From assembly GCA_039654915.1 (NCBI GenBank), contig CM077594.1, positions 110,994,893 through 111,058,892 of the forward strand: a DNA stretch of 64,000 nt, written 5' to 3'. The notes under the pieces are model-generated. The model had not been told where the DNA came from, ran no database searches, and saw only the letters and a list, made by a program, of their open reading frames with translations. Position numbers and translations under genes: made by a program. Positions 38,001 to 49,456 of this stretch are shown one piece after another; the stretch's first letter is position 1; each line of letters starts with the position of its first letter. The stretch comes from Aquilaria yunnanensis (lineage: Eukaryota > Streptophyta > Magnoliopsida > Malvales > Thymelaeaceae).

Positions 38001-39197
38001 CTCTTATTGATGGAAAAAAAAAATTCATAATCACCCATCATGCACAATGAAACAATAAATAAGATCAAATAAGCATGTACAAATTTAATGTGGTTCAACT
38101 CTTAAGTAACCTATATCTACAAATGAAAAAAATTAGATCACTCAGAAAAAAATATATAAATTACAGTAAAAGTATGACCTTAATGCTCATTGTGGCCTAT
38201 ATATAAATTCCCTGCACACTACTAACAACTTTAATATCTTTCTATTATACAATTATAAAATATGAGAATTATAAAAAATTTCTCATCCTACTCATCTCCA
38301 CTTTCAGACCTTTGTCTTTTTTTTTTAAATCATTACATCTTATCTCTTTATCATATTGACTTTTCTCTCTTACTCAAAATCATAACATGAGAAACATTTT
38401 TATAAACCATACATAAATTTAGACCACATCAAAATAGAAAAACTAATTAATTATAAACAAAATCTAAATCTAATACTAAAATAAATTAAATTAATAACAA
38501 CTTCAAATCATCGTCTACTTTGAATTTGAACAAATCGCCACAAAACTGATCCCGGTTGTTAATTAGTTAGAGATTTGACATGAATTAAGCTGGCTTCCCA
38601 CAGGGTCTTCAGTGCCCTTGACTGGATCTTCAAATTTATTGAGTGAGGTGGGTGGGGGCGTGGGGCCGCTAGCGCGCATCCCTTCATAGTTCATAGCGGA
38701 TAGATCGCAGACCGGCCATACGCTAAAGCGGCTACCGTATCGTATGATGATGCTCATCAAAGTTTCACTAAATTAGTTTGGGCGGGATTAATATAAAGAT
38801 CCAAATTAGGCTAATAATTAAGATGATCATCATCACCGTTTCATTATATATAATGGGAAGTGCCTTTTTCTTTCAGCCAAGCCGCAAGCAGAGGAATGGC
38901 TCAAGTAGAATGAAACATATAGAAATGGAGCGCATGCAAATGAGTCGTTATAATTATGAAGTGGCCTTAATTAGTCCCATCTTCTTTTTGGTGAATTAGG
39001 CGTAGTATGTATTAATTAAGCAAGAAAGCAGTATTGCAAGCGTTAGCGAATGATAGACGCCGCTTCATGATCCGAAATCCTAACTGATCTAAGATTAAAA
39101 AAAAAAAATTCCCAATACAATCGGCTAAAAAGATGGTCATAACAAATTCTAGACAGTCCTGACACATAATATACCCTTTATCTCACAAATCTTGTAT
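35001..39197. other. Long AT-rich intergenic region
   Basis: No gene I can support. Two islands of higher GC (35060-35240 and 38580-38760) hold short frames with no recognisable motifs. A TTTATAAA followed by a CT-rich tract at about 36045-36130 looks promoter-like, but the first ATG is immediately followed by TAA. Confidence 0.45.
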
Positions 39198-40450
39198 GGG
39201 TAAATTCCAAATTTGATCCCTTTACTATTCAATTTGTCCTAAAATTGCCCCTTAACTCTAAAAGTAACTACTAAAGTCCCATAATTAAAATGGTGTATCC
39301 TATCTCAGTCTGTTTCATCAGTTGAGCTATTATTTTAAATGGAACTTGACCACATGGCACCCATAATGCCACGTGACTTCCTCTTTAACTAAAATAGGTG
39401 ACGATTTTGTATAAAAAGAAAATTTAAAACCCCAACTGACACAAATACATAATCTTGGGAACTTAAATATAGATAATGCAAACTCCATCTTCATCAATTC
39501 AGCGATTGAATCAATGAGGCAGTGGCAGTGGGGTGATAGCGATTAAAATGTAAGGCCGATTGAAATCTACAGCAACTTCTACACGGACAAAACAAAAGTC
39601 GGCAAACAAATTGACTCCTGCACGAACAAAACCCTAAACCTATAAAAATAGAGGACGAATCGACTATGGCAGCACCTTCGTAAAAAAAGGGCTGAAGCTA
39701 GCATGAAAACCTAAATAACATGTTCCTGCGTGGTCTTTATGGATCAAGGGCTATCGACGCCAGGACTCATTAGAGCCTCTGCCTTCATCTCCAGGGGATT
39801 GTCTCCTGGGGGTTGTAGAGACTAAGGTGGTTGATGGAGACAGTAAGAGGAAAGGTGGGAGGAGATAGATACAAGCGTGAAGGAGAAGGGTGATTGAAAG
39901 TGAAGGGCACGGCAATAGCAACGAACAATCGAAATGGAAGGAGAGAAGATTGGGATTTGATTCTCTTATTCAAAATATCGTTAAAGATTCTATTCTACGA
40001 TTCAAAATATAGCTGGGATCCGATTCTCCTTTTCTATTGTTGGTGGCAGAGGTTGAGGGGTAGAGCCATTGAGGCAAAGGGAGAGAAGATGGTGGCGGCG
40101 ACGAGAGAAAATTTGGGAAGATTTGGGGAATTTACGATTTAAGTTCCTAAAATTAGATTTTTTGTCAATTATAGTCTATGATTTATTATTCTTTCAATCA
40201 TATCACTTATTGTCATGAAAAAGGATACCACATGGCATTGTGGAACCAAACAGGGGGTATTAAGTGTCACATATGCATTTTTCATAAAAAATAATAACAG
40301 ATGAGACTCAAATAGGATGGATGTACTTCATGAGTTAAGGACCTTAATAGTCACTTTTAGAGTTAAAGGACCTTAATAGTTACTTTTAGAATTAAAGGAC
40401 CATCTTACGACAAAAGTGAATAGTTAAGGGACCAAATTTGAATTTTACCT
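39198..40450. mobile_element. Long-TIR DNA element (about 1.25 kb), Mutator-like
   Basis: The left end GGGTAAATTCCAAATTTGAT and the inverse of the right end ATCAAATTTG-GGAC...TTTTACC match, and the TIR continues through ACTATTCA and TAACTCTAAAAGTAACTA blocks. The right arm has an internal duplication of the TTAAAGGACCTTAATAGT unit. Flanks ATCTTGTAT (39189-39197) and AACTTGTAC (40451-40459) match 7 of 9, consistent with an old 9-bp duplication. The GGGTAAATT tip is shared with the element at 19555. Confidence 0.85.
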
Positions 40451-40726
40451 AACTTGTACCCTTAACTATTCATGACAATTGATTTATATATTTTTTTTAA
40501 AAAAATTCTTATAGAAATATAAAATTTTTGTATGAAAATGGTACCTTAAAAACTTTAGTTTATAAATATAATTTTTAATTTTTTTAATAACAGATTAATA
40601 TGAATATTTAAGTCAAACTTTAATGATAAAAAAAAAATAAAAAAGCCAACTTTTGTGAAGCAAATGGCGTAGTGTTTTTTGCCGTGGGCAATTAAACATC
40701 ATAAACAATTAATCCTTACATTGCTA

Positions 40727-41072
40727 ATTCATTTTAACTTAAATTAACTTAATTTAAAATAATTTATTTTTATTTTTACATTTTTTTACTTGAAACCAAT
40801 TTTATTTGAAATTTAGTTTTATGTAAATGTAACAATCCATTGGAAATATAATTTTTATGATTTTATTAAATTTTTATGATTTTTTTATTTTTAATGCCTA
40901 AAACTAAAAAATTTATAAAAATTGAATAATATAATGAAAATTTACTTTTAAATGAATTGTTATATCTATATAATATTGATTTTTAAATGAAATTAATTTT
41001 AAATTAAAATGAATGTAAAAATAAAAATAATTCAATTTTAATTAAGTTAACTTAAATTAAAATAAATTGATA
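40727..41072. repeat. AT-rich foldback MITE, best-preserved copy
   Basis: Left arm TTCATTTTAACTTAAATTAA...TTTATTTTTATTTTTACAT and right arm ...ATGTAAAAATAAAAATAATT...AACTTAAATTAAAATAAATT are inverted copies of about 100 bp each. Related sequence occurs at 34698 and 47540. Confidence 0.8.
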
Positions 41073-44000
41073 GTTTCTTCATCAGAGATCTTCATTTAAA
41101 AAGAATTTGTCTACTAAAACTTAATGGATAATAAAAGGGAGAAAATAAGAAGTAGCTACTGGGTCCATAAGTACAACAGGGTAAAAATAGAAAATTGAAT
41201 GATTTTCTTTCGTCGATTTGATCTTAATCTTAAAGTTAAGCGCTAACATACGTTAAAATGAAGAGTTTATGTCTATCGGCTACACATGACAAGAGAGATT
41301 CAGGCCAGGACTAGGCCACAATTTTATTCTTTTTTAATTATTTTATTTTAATTTTTATCAAACGTTCTTTTTTAAAAAAATAAAAAGAAAATGAAAATGA
41401 AAGTGAGAGGATTCGACTCTCGTAAGTACCAAATCCAATACCAACTAAGGTTCTCATCGCAGCTCATTAACTACTACTAGCTTTCACATTCATCTTCCAG
41501 TAGTGCGACACGATACACGCCTAAATCTACTTTGTCCTTGAATCTGAACCAAGACAACAAACGACAGATAAAATATAAAATATTACCCTTCCATTTCATA
41601 TTAGTTTGTTCCTTTGATTTTTCATGCAATTTTAGAAAAGTTCGTGTTTTGGTGCTTCTTAAAAAAAAAACTGAATAGATGTATTTTATTAATTTTTTTA
41701 GGAAGAGTCTTAAATATTAAAATTTTCCTAAAACTAATAAATGTCAAATAATACGAAACAATAGGAATGCTATTGCTTCCTACTGTAGTGTGTGACTTAA
41801 ATATAGGAGGGCATTGTTGTTTTTTAAACAGAGGATTATAATTCAACAAATTTTATATAAAATTTTAAAATACGTACTACAGATCAACGTAATAAACTAG
41901 TTTAGAGTGAAAATTATGGTAGTAATTATGCAATTGAAATAAAATTCCTCCGAAAAGCAACCACAAAGTTTTGACCAGAGCCCACTTCCCAAAAATGGGG
42001 GAAACATGTTAAGAGACAAAGGTAGGTCCAAAAATTGGGCCGCTTTAATTTTGTAATTTACATAAATTAGAATAGAAGGGATGCTTTTGAAAATCAACCG
42101 ATATACATATACCGAGGGGAAAAGAGGGAGAGGAGAAGACCCAAAGGCAAAGGCAAATGCAAAGGCAAAGGTAGCGGACCCACTTTAAACATATTCACTT
42201 TTGTGATCAGTTAACACACCACACACAACGCAAACACAATAATTCACCTCACCCTCTGGCCTGGCCATGCCCTTATGTTGCAGTTGTACTTTTTAATCAT
42301 GCTGCTCCTGATGCCTATCTGCTTACCCCCTCCTCCGTCCATCATCACTAACTTATGCCTTTTCTTCACCCTTTACTTGCTTAACCGGAAAATCCCCCTC
42401 CCCCTCCCCTACCACCGGCTTTCTTTCCTCCATCATCCACATTGATGATTCTCTTATTCATGTATATATATATGCTTCTAAGTCTACAAGAGTCCACATA
42501 TAGTAAAACATGAAATTATCAATGTCATTTTATGTTATGGAGAAAAAGTATCAAACAGTTATTGCATAGTTTAAATGTATTAGCATAAATTAAATTAAGA
42601 TTTTTCTACAACTAAAAGTGCCACAAAATATGATGATGTGGCTTTTTTTCATCCAACTTATTTAGGTTTGGGGTTAGTATACAACAAACCAAAGGTATGG
42701 GATGGATTTGCAATAACCCTAAAAGGTTTGGACTGAGGGTGCAATTTATCTATTTTCTTCCTCCCTTCTTGGGCTCTGTCTGTATGTACAAAAATCACAA
42801 AAACTCTTGAGAAGGGCACGCAGATGATATTCAAATGTGATATATCTCTAGTCCCTCCGCTCGCTGCCTGATTAAATTACTCAAGTCTTGGTCCCCCCCC
42901 CCCCAAAAAATAAAATAAAAAAACAAAAACTAAGCTTCTTCTTAGAGTGTGGAATAACTGATCCGACAGAAGGACTGGAACACTGCACTATTCTGCACAA
43001 CAAACAGCTACTAATCATAACCATATCATGCATGCCTGTGTTTCTTGTTGTGAGAACCTAACTTGGTCCTTTGTTTTCTCATCTCTCTCTTCACACACAC
43101 ACAAACACAATCCTCTTACATTGATTCATTCAACTCTAATTTGTATCTGCCTCTCTGACAAGTGATGAGAAGACAATCTCATCACCATCACCATGTTGCT
43201 TTCATTTGTTCTGTCGCACTCATAGCGTTTTGCCCATCGAAATGTCTGCCAGGCTCCTCGTGCAACTTCATTTTTGTTTCATCTCTTGTAAGCTGATTAT
43301 TAGTATATAATCTGTACAAACGCCTATGCTCTAAGCCCCAATTAAAATTAAAGACCCATCTTTAATTAACATTTAACACCGGTTCTGTGGTGTCTTAAAT
43401 TTCAGTACCATCAAAATTTTAAGCAATCACCTTGTTAAATTCCACTTGATCAATAAACCAAGAATGATATAGCTGTAAGTTTTGACAAAAAGTTTCATGT
43501 TTTTTTTTTTTCTCACATATAAAAAGGAAAAAAAAAATACAAGAAACTTCACCTTTCTCAAGTACAAGGGTGAAGTTCTAAGTATAGGGTTACCAGCGAA
43601 AGCAAGCGCCGTGTTCAGCCACTCCCTTGCAGATAACACTTGATTGTGTGATCGTATGTTTGGCTGCATGCAGAAATTATGAAACTGTTGTTTTTGCCTC
43701 CGGTCCCCAACCTTCAATTATGCACAAGAAAAAGGAGATTCTGACATATCAACACTACAACTTGTACCGATGCTTCAATCAGCAAAACGTCAAGCATCAT
43801 CATCTCCTACTTACCCAAGCAACAATCCTAAACAAAATTGCAGCTCCATTTGGCAATAACTTTACCAAGTAACATCTTTGTTTCATATGTGAATAAAACG
43901 TCTCACAAAGCTCTAATTATTTATGGCTCTATGGGACTGACCATCACCATTCCCCACCATTAGCAAATTACATAAACTTCCACACTGGTCACAAACTTTA

Positions 44001-45437
44001 CTGCCAAACAAACTCTTTAAGAAAGACCGGTCTGCCTTCGGGTTTGACATGCCAACTGCTAACAGCTACTTGATTCTTCGATTGCTACACGAACTAACCA
44101 CAAAATGTTCATCTACTTTGCATGCTGTAAAGACCTCCATTTTTCCATAAAGTCCACAAAAAAGGTTCTAGCTTCGCTTTTGTGTGAAGAAAACCACTTT
44201 ACATATTCATGAGTCCTTCAAAAATTATAGCCATTGGCACATCCCAGCAAAATACTCTCACCTGAAAGATGCTACTGATAAATGCTGAATGACCTCTAAA
44301 TGAAGAAAAGCACCCCAAAAGAAGCCATCACCTTGAAGGATAAAATAGCATCTTATTCATGCTATTATTGTTTTATAGCAGTTATCTGTACATGTTTCAG
44401 AGCTCTATACTGATCAGCAAGTAGAAGCTTATTCTAGATGCATGGATCTACTGGGCATCAACCAGAGAAGTAAAAGAAGACAAAATTTTTGCTTTATCAA
44501 CGCATCACGCCTCAGAAAAAACAACTTTAATCACAAAGGGCCATTGATGGATGATGAAATATTCAATGAATTGTAAAACATACAAGTTAGATGCATTTAG
44601 ATATAACAAAATGACTGCATGCTAGATCAGCTTCAGGGTCAATAGATCATGAAACTGAAGAACAAGAGAGGTGTTCTTTTCTCTCACTGCATGCCGACAA
44701 GAAGAATATCTGGACAAAAACACAAAAAGGACAAAAATTCCAAGTGCACTCAGATAGACAGAAGGTTCAGCAAAAACAAAACATGCACTCTAGATAATAG
44801 TCACACCCTACTGCAAGCAGGATTTTGATGCATTGAGAAGCGATCGAAACAAATCAGAGGCTGAAGTGCATTGAACAGTCTTGTATCATGAAAGTCAGGC
44901 TCAAATAGTAGCTCCGTCCTACCAAGCACGTTCAGTTTTATCCAACTAGAATAGATTAACAGAAACACACAGCAAGTTAAGCATAAAAAATAATATGAAA
45001 GATTGCAAAGAGAACCAAGAGGAAGAGAAAAGATAGAAGTTGCAACGTATCTGTTGAAATATAAATAGATGCGCAAATCGCCAAAATACAAGTTATTAAC
45101 CTAGCGTGAACCGACAGTCTTCAATCCCACAATGACATCAGGACAGGTATATTGACCATGAACCAGAACTTCTGCTTTTGGAGGAATGTAGTTTAGCATC
45201 TCTTATGTTATCTCGAATCCATATAAAATTACAGTCATATGATCAGGGAATGTAACAGAAAAGCTGCAAGTACGGATCAACGGAAAGGATCACGATACCA
45301 AGACTTTTGTTTTGCTCAGAAACAACGGGTAGAAGCTCTAGCAAACAATGTTAGAAATTCCCTAGCAAAATTTTGAACAAGAGTGAGCATACATAAACCA
45401 AGCAAAAAGTACAGCAAGGTAAGCATTCGGGTGAAAC
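41073..45437. other. Intergenic region downstream of the PPR gene
   Basis: No long coding frame is supportable. Visible items: a CAAAGG-type hexamer repeat (42140-42170), a C12 run (42893-42904), promoter-like CT-rich sequence before a 43-codon frame at 43165 (listed separately), and about 0.7 kb next to the PPR stop that is probably its 3' UTR and flank. Confidence 0.45.
43165..43296 (+). CDS. Possible small secreted peptide, 43 codons (uncertain)
   Basis: ATG at 43165 after a CT-rich, 5' UTR-like tract with an ACACACACAC stretch. The frame starts MRRQ, continues with SHHHHH, then a hydrophobic run VAFICSVALIAF resembling a signal peptide, then three cysteines, and ends at TGA. CTT-GTAAGC near the end could be a splice donor, so it may be a first exon. 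I do not recognise a family. It could equally be chance in non-coding DNA. Confidence 0.2.
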   Translation: MRRQSHHHHHVAFICSVALIAFCPSKCLPGSSCNFIFVSSLVS

Positions 45438-47399
45438 TTAAGCAACAGCAAAAGCAGCTGCAGCAGCTTCATTTGAGCTCTTCGAACAGAAGAGATCTAG
45501 AACATCTGCATGGTTACGGATGAAACTTGGGCATTTAGACAGCAAATCTTGTGCTTCATCATGCCTTGCAGCTTTGAAAAGGGCTTCAAAAACACGGAGC
45601 ACCACTGAAGTAGAAGGAAAGCTCTTCGAAGCCATTGCCTTGAGGAAAACAATAGCATCATCACTATTTCCAGACTTCGACACATATTCGATGAATGGAT
45701 CCACAGAAGGAGGGAACCCATGACATTTCATTAAACCTAGAACACCAACAGCATCTTTAAATTCTCCCCAAACAAGTAATTTCTTAATCAAAAGTTTGTA
45801 GGTATTATGCGATAATTTCAACTGGTCTTCTCTGGCAAATGCATGGACTATCTTGGATGCCTCTAGTGCTCTGTTCTTATGACAATAAGATTTCACCAAC
45901 AACTCGAAAGCATAAGAAGCAGCAGACACGCCCTCACTTACCATCTTTGCTAAATAATTAGAAGCTTTGTCGAAATCCCCAGCATCACAATACCCTGCAG
46001 CTGAAGATACCCATTCCCTGTGATCTAAATTACTTTTTGACGCCTTCATGAGTTCAAGAAATATTGTCATTTCATCTTTTTTGCCAGATTTAGCAAGCTT
46101 GAAGGCAATTTGACTCAGGATATTACCCCCAACAACAAGCCCCCCTTCCTCCATCGCTCCAAGGATTTTGTCGCAATGTTCAAATCTACCAACGCTATTT
46201 AAAGATTTTAGAACTGAATTAAGCATGGAATCTGAAAACATATTTCCACCAGCCTTAGAAGCCCTCACAACTCTATGAAACAAACTCAAATCAAATTCTT
46301 TTGCAACTGCTATTTTTCTCATCAGAAAAGTGCAACATTGAATAGATGGCTTATTGTTTCCAGCCATTGCAAACTCATACAAGTTTACAGCTTCCTCAAT
46401 CAACCTCCTTTTGCAAAACCTTCCCAAAACCTTTACTAATGTTTCCATCTCCATTTCATATCCCTTTGCTCTCATCTCATCAACAAGCTTCCAGAACCTA
46501 TCAACACAATCTTCTCTCCCCAAAATCCTAGCCATAGAATTATAAGTTGACTGATCAAGGTTTGTTACACCACTCTCCTCAACCCACCTGAAAAAAATCA
46601 ATGCCTTCATTGGTTCTGTAGTAAGGCTTTCCAGCACCATCTTCACCAAATCATATGAAAAGTCGGCATGGAGGGCTTGTATTTTCTCTTCAACACCGTG
46701 CCCCCACACTTCACTCTTAATCATTCTACTGATTCTAGAAGAAACCTTTTCTACGGAATTATCTATAGAGCCTGATGCAAAAAGTGATCTCAACTTCTCC
46801 ATATCAGGAACCCAACCTTCTTTCTCAAACTTCTCCACAGCTTTATCGCGCACTGACCCAGATACCCCATAGCCTTTTTTCCTCATAGCATCGACCAGAT
46901 CCCAGAATTCATCTCGGAGACCATTCGTAACCAGAACATGCAACATGAAATTGTAGGATTTCGAGCTCAATCTCTCCCCTTCAGTCTCTAAGACCCAATC
47001 AAAGAACCTCCTTGCAATATCAGGACTAGCCTCAAGGTGTTCCAACACCTTAAGAACCAATTCGTGGCTAATGGCAACATCATTAGACCCCATTTCTCTC
47101 GCGATGTCGCCCGCATCCTTAAATTTGCTGAAAACATCAGTTACAGTCACTAAAGCTTGATCTGTCTCCGTTTGCTCAACCGCTGGTTCAGATGAGAAGG
47201 TACGGAAAACGGAAGCTGTAGAAACTACAGGTAGCCTGGTGCCCAAATCAGGGCTCGCGAATCGATGGCCGGAACAAGTGTTCTGAAGGAATGATGAGAG
47301 AGAGCGAACGGAGTTAGGGTTCGCCAGAGACCTACCGGGGAGATGGACAGGCGAACGAAGGAAACTTCCCAAGAGAAACAAGCGCCATTGTTGCCTCAT
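45438..47399 (-). CDS. P-class pentatricopeptide repeat protein, probably mitochondrial
   Basis: Intronless frame of 653 aa, typical of PPR genes. The N-terminus is Arg/Ser-rich with no acidic residues for about 50 residues (RSPVHLPGRSLANPNSVRSL), fitting a mitochondrial targeting peptide. Degenerate PPR helices are clear at about 146-180 (SYNFMLHVLVTNGLRDEFWDLVD...) and 283-317 (STYNSMARILGREDCVDRFWKLVDEM), with more through 560 (SHNTYKLLIKKLLVWGEFKDAVGVL). No E, DYW or SMR domain is present. It ends in an Ala-rich tail (EAAAAAFAVA). It resembles, from memory, the Arabidopsis At3g02490/At5g15980-type mitochondrial PPR proteins, so a role in mitochondrial RNA handling or the mitoribosome is inferred. 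Confidence 0.93.
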   Translation of the reverse strand: MRQQWRLFLLGSFLRSPVHLPGRSLANPNSVRSLSSFLQNTCSGHRFASPDLGTRLPVVSTASVFRTFSSEPAVEQTETDQALVTVTDVFSKFKDAGDIAREMGSNDVAISHELVLKVLEHLEASPDIARRFFDWVLETEGERLSSKSYNFMLHVLVTNGLRDEFWDLVDAMRKKGYGVSGSVRDKAVEKFEKEGWVPDMEKLRSLFASGSIDNSVEKVSSRISRMIKSEVWGHGVEEKIQALHADFSYDLVKMVLESLTTEPMKALIFFRWVEESGVTNLDQSTYNSMARILGREDCVDRFWKLVDEMRAKGYEMEMETLVKVLGRFCKRRLIEEAVNLYEFAMAGNNKPSIQCCTFLMRKIAVAKEFDLSLFHRVVRASKAGGNMFSDSMLNSVLKSLNSVGRFEHCDKILGAMEEGGLVVGGNILSQIAFKLAKSGKKDEMTIFLELMKASKSNLDHREWVSSAAGYCDAGDFDKASNYLAKMVSEGVSAASYAFELLVKSYCHKNRALEASKIVHAFAREDQLKLSHNTYKLLIKKLLVWGEFKDAVGVLGLMKCHGFPPSVDPFIEYVSKSGNSDDAIVFLKAMASKSFPSTSVVLRVFEALFKAARHDEAQDLLSKCPSFIRNHADVLDLFCSKSSNEAAAAAFAVA

Positions 47400-47422
47400 A
47401 TTCTGCTGATGCGAGGCCGGGA

Positions 47423-47431
47423 TTAGGGTTT
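47423..47431 (-). promoter_or_regulatory. Telo-box in the PPR leader
   Basis: Minus-strand AAACCCTAA 24-32 bp upstream of the PPR start codon. Telo-boxes are frequent in plant genes for translation and organelle biogenesis. The position suggests the 5' UTR or proximal promoter. Confidence 0.55.
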
Positions 47432-47539
47432 TGCTGCGCCTGCCAGAAGAGAGAAACCGAAAGCTGTTGGGGAAGAAGCGGGTGGCCTACTCGACTGTGT
47501 TCAGGGTTTTTTGACTTTGTGAGGGCATTTCACACCAGT

Positions 47540-47785
47540 TCGTTTTAATTAAAAACAACTTAATTTAAAATGGTTTACTTTTTTTTTTTTATATTTTATA
47601 TTTAAAATTAATCTTATTTAAAATCTAATATTAAGTAAATATAAAAAATAATTTAAAATAAAAATTTTATAATTTTATTAATTTTTATAATCTTTTATTT
47701 TTAATGCATAGAAAAATAAAAAATTTATAAAAATTTAATAACATTATAAATTTTTTTACTTTTAATGGATTATTGATAGTCTTCT
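47540..47785. repeat. AT-rich MITE-like copy 3, truncated
   Basis: TTTTAATT...CTTAATTTAAAAT, TTTTATTTTTAATGCATAGAAAAATAAAAAATTTATAAAAATT and TTGATAGTCTTC parallel the copy at 40727-41072, but the right arm is largely missing. It lies about 140 bp upstream of the PPR start. Confidence 0.6.
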
Positions 47786-49456
47786 ATTTTTTAGCCTAAA
47801 AGATAAGAATTCAAATCCATATGAATACAACCGCATTACGTACCTACAAGGATGTTAGTGAGCAAGTTTGAGGTGAGTAAAGTTATTTTTAGATCATCCT
47901 TTCAATACAAAAGTCATACCCAAACTTTCCTCACAACCCACAGCTGATAAAATGAGATATTGTACTTGTAATACCCACAGAAATGATTCATATAATAAAA
48001 ATAATAAAAAATAATAAAAACCAAAGAAGAAGGATAAGAACCGTAAAAAAGAAAAAAAATGTCACAAATCCTTTTATATTATGATTATGTTCTTTTAACA
48101 GCCATAAAAACAAACTAAAGCAACAAAGAAAAATAAAAAAGAAGAAAAATGTAGATAAATATAAATTTGGAAAAAAAATAATACAAAAAAATGAAGCTGG
48201 CAACAAAAGGCTGGAAAATTTGAAAAAAAAATGATGAAAAAACAATGATTACAAGTAGAAAAAGAAAGACAAAGTTACATAGAAAAAATGGGAATAAGAT
48301 GAAAAAATAAAGAGAAAAAAAAGCCATAAAAATAAATAATGAAAAAAAAAACTAGAAGAAAAGGTGCAAGAAAAAACAGAAAATAAAAATGGGAAGAAAA
48401 TGAAAAAAAAAACACACTAGGAAAAGAGTAGCAAAAATGGATTTAGCGCGAATCAAATCCACGACACCTTATTTCCACATACAGCATGCTAACCACTTCA
48501 CCAAATGTAATAGTTTGTTTAAAGATTGCATAAACTTTATAGGTGCCATTTTTACATGTGAAACTCGTATGTAGAGTGTTCAATGGGTCTACCGGGCCAA
48601 GGCTAGGTTGGCTAGGTCTAGGCATGACTCACCTTAAGACAAGTTAGGTATAGGCCGGGACTGGTGTGAGCTTGGAACTAGGCCAGGATTTTATTTAATT
48701 AATTTTACATTATTATTTCTTTTAAAGAGAAAAACACTACTACGAGACTAGATTTATTAATTGAAAAACCAAACGACGCTTATAAAAACTAGAACGTGTA
48801 ATACATGTGAAAATAACAAAACATTTCAACAATTACTGGATAAAAACATTAATAATCTCATCGGATAGGGCTTCATTGTCGAAACTAAGAGCAACATTAG
48901 GCCAATCATAGTTGCATTAACTTACCTTTTCAGATAACAGTTACATCCATTTATTAGGTTTTTCTATTTTCACGGAACTAAAACCTATTTTACTCACAAC
49001 TGTTGATTGTATGCACACGAATACTATCATTTTCCTACGAAACTTGCATGTTTTGGACCTCGCATCATTCTCAAAATGAAATGTGAATTTCTGGCCACGC
49101 CCAATGTGAACTTTTCCTGAATTTTACAACATGGATGTGGATGCCTTTATTGGCCAGACAAACTTTCTTATGAAAAAAAAAAAAAATCATTCCAGTGGTA
49201 CGGGATGAAGAGTCCACTACATCTTTATCCTTTTCTTTTTATCTTGATGCCATTAATAAAAGAGTAATAGTATAGATAAAGAAGCAAAGGAGGGCCGACG
49301 GATTTGTTCACAGCGTGAAGAAGCTTCAGCATGGGGAAATCAAAGGTGGGTTTGGCATGGATGAGGGAGAGGAAGGTTGAATCGGGTGAGTGATGGTAGG
49401 GATGGGGAAGAGGTCGGTGCTAGTCACGGGTGAGGATGATAGTGGAGATGGCGGGG
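47786..49456. other. A-rich intergenic region
   Basis: 47990-48420 is extremely A-rich low-complexity sequence (frames through it are artefacts). 48425-48500 has a tRNA-like segment on the minus strand (see rejected items). No gene. Confidence 0.5.

Noticed and set aside
38563..38760. 65-codon minus-strand frame in a GC-richer island
   Set aside because: No recognisable motif, no promoter or splice context.
41395..41460. GAGAGTCGAATCCTCTC on the minus strand, resembling a tRNA T-arm
   Set aside because: No matching acceptor or anticodon stem; too little for a tRNA or SINE call.
43245..43262. TGCCAGGCTCCTCGTGCA, superficially like a miR160 start
   Set aside because: Too many differences from the mature microRNA and no complementary arm nearby.
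47988..48327. Phe-rich minus-strand frames of 70-85 codons
   Set aside because: Artefact of the A-rich low-complexity tract.
48423..48500. tRNA-like or SINE-head sequence on the minus strand (TGGTGAAGTGG box A, weak GGATTTGATTC box B)
   Set aside because: Box A fits but box B has several mismatches, the stems do not pair well, and no SINE body or flanking duplication is visible.
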